A stretch of 8,579 bases of DNA, taken from a candidate division WWE3 bacterium (GTDB lineage Bacteria; Patescibacteriota; WWE3; 2-01-FULL-39-13). Where the stretch lies: assembly GCA_027002375.1 (NCBI GenBank), contig JALWZX010000008.1:1-8579 (forward strand), read 5' to 3'. The position numbers and the translations under genes were made by a program. This document shows, one piece after another, positions 5,578 to 8,579 of this stretch (position 1 is the stretch's first letter; every line of letters begins with the position of its first letter). The notes beneath the pieces were generated by a model. That model saw only the letters and a program-made list of their open reading frames with translations. It ran no database searches and had not been told where the DNA came from.

Positions 5578-5991
5578 ATGGATATTACAATTATTCTTTA
5601 CATAATAGGCGGGCTATTATTATTAATACTAATTGTATTTGCTATACGTGCAACTAAAAAAGATGAAAGCTGGAAATCAGATGTTAAACTTAAACTTCCC
5701 AAGCTTGATAAAGATATGAATTCTAATAATTTCACACTAATGAAATCGGCTTTGATTGAACTTGATAAACTTTTTAGTTATTCACTAAAAATGAGTGGTT
5801 TTAAGGGTAATACAATGGGAGAAAGATTGAAATCTGCTAAAAACTATTTCAGCAGAGATACATATAATTTAATTTGGCAAGCACATAAAGTTAGAAATTC
5901 ACTTGTACATGATGTGAACTACAATGTTAATCAATCTGAAGTTAAAAAGAATTATAAAAATATGAGATCAGCTTTAATGAAACTTTTGTGA
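5578..5991 (+). CDS. Small single-pass membrane protein with HEPN-like domain
   Basis: 137 aa, no recognised name. Residues 3-23 are one hydrophobic helix (Leu/Ile/Val with a GG). Arg24, Lys27 and Lys28 follow it, so by the positive-inside rule the rest is cytoplasmic. Residues 50-137 look all-alpha. The segment QAHKVRNSLVHD (101-112) contains RNSLVH, an R-x4-H motif of the RN(x)3H type typical of HEPN domains, followed by a further helix to the C-terminus. HEPN domains often act as RNases or RNA-binding modules, but many RN...H proteins, including DUF4145-like ones, have no proven activity. No nucleotidyltransferase or other antitoxin partner lies beside it, so a classic HEPN-MNT toxin pair is not supported. 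It has neighbours on the same strand but appears to be monocistronic. The membrane-helix call is firm; the HEPN call is motif-based inference. Confidence 0.7.
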   Translation: MDITIILYIIGGLLLLILIVFAIRATKKDESWKSDVKLKLPKLDKDMNSNNFTLMKSALIELDKLFSYSLKMSGFKGNTMGERLKSAKNYFSRDTYNLIWQAHKVRNSLVHDVNYNVNQSEVKKNYKNMRSALMKLL

Positions 5992-6114
5992 AGCTCAAAT
6001 TTTAATCAGGGACTTCTTATACCTGCTTTGCACGAGATCTAACGATTGCCTATTTATCACAAACGTAAAAATTGGGGTTTTACCGCCATAATGAATATTA
6101 TTCTGATTTAGATA

Positions 6115-6143
6115 TTAACCATTGTTGATGTTTATGTTAATAT
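6115..6143 (+). promoter_or_regulatory. Possible leaderless promoter of ppsA
   Basis: TTAACC (6115-6120, 4/6 to TTGACA), a 17-base spacer and TAATAT (6138-6143, 4/6 to TATAAT). The -10 ends 7 bases before the ATG at 6151, the same geometry as the pmm promoter. Both boxes are weak in AT-rich DNA, so the support is the spacing and the lack of a Shine-Dalgarno. The rest of the 159-base gap 5992-6150 shows nothing else I can name. Confidence 0.25.
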
Positions 6144-6150
6144 TAATGTA

Positions 6151-8579
<2,429 letters not shown>

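Noticed and set aside
5384..5991. UGA recoded as glycine, as in some CPR lineages
   Set aside because: pmm and the small membrane gene both end at TGA at family-appropriate or natural ends, read-through would add only a few codons before another stop, and no long frame contains an internal TGA.
6065..6083. GTAAAA/TTTTAC inverted repeat as terminator of the small membrane gene
   Set aside because: The stem is only 6 bp, AT-rich and has no following T-tract.
5578..6150. HEPN-MNT toxin-antitoxin pair
   Set aside because: No nucleotidyltransferase or other small partner gene lies beside the HEPN-like protein; the next gene is ppsA.

Overview
The window is AT-rich bacterial chromosome. It carries one tRNA gene and six protein genes. 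Five of the genes are complete and one runs off the right edge. Genes end at TAA, TAG or TGA with no in-frame TGA inside any frame, so ordinary bacterial decoding (table 11) fits. Almost no gene has a recognisable Shine-Dalgarno sequence. Several starts sit about 5-9 bases after a -10-like box, which suggests leaderless or very short-leader mRNAs. AT richness, a short TruB without a C-terminal PUA extension, a divergent alpha/beta hydrolase and many short palindromic repeats point loosely to a Patescibacteria/CPR-type organism. That placement is an inference, not proven.

Layout, left to right: tRNA-Lys(UUU) at 56-131; a one-and-a-half-unit palindromic repeat array (171-322); a leftward pair, truB (tRNA pseudouridine-55 synthase, 2582-1782) followed by a large alpha/beta hydrolase (1759-332); a divergent intergenic region holding repeat copy 2 (2694-2800); rightward rlmN (2897-3949) and a phosphomannomutase/phosphoglucomutase gene (4004-5386); repeat copy 3 in inverted orientation (5398-5505); a small single-pass membrane protein with a HEPN-like RNxxxH motif (5578-5991); and ppsA, phosphoenolpyruvate synthase (6151 to past 8579).

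Two themes run through the genes. Translation-machinery RNA is represented by the tRNA, TruB (tRNA Psi55) and RlmN (23S/tRNA m2A). Central and sugar metabolism is represented by PpsA (pyruvate to PEP) and PMM/PGM (hexose-6-P to hexose-1-P for surface glycans). There is no sign of one dedicated pathway operon; each rightward gene appears to have its own promoter.

The most notable structure is a ~107-bp composite palindrome found at three intergenic loci. It has a TATCGCC(A)A outer stem, a CCACGCAC hairpin, a CCACGGGC hairpin and a TTTCAT end. It looks like a non-autonomous MITE or REP/BIME-type element. Two copies seem to have been co-opted as transcription terminators, and two near-identical copies flank rlmN-pmm as inverted repeats. 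The second notable point is a lysine-rich, histone-H1-like tail added to the C-terminus of an otherwise ordinary PEP synthase.
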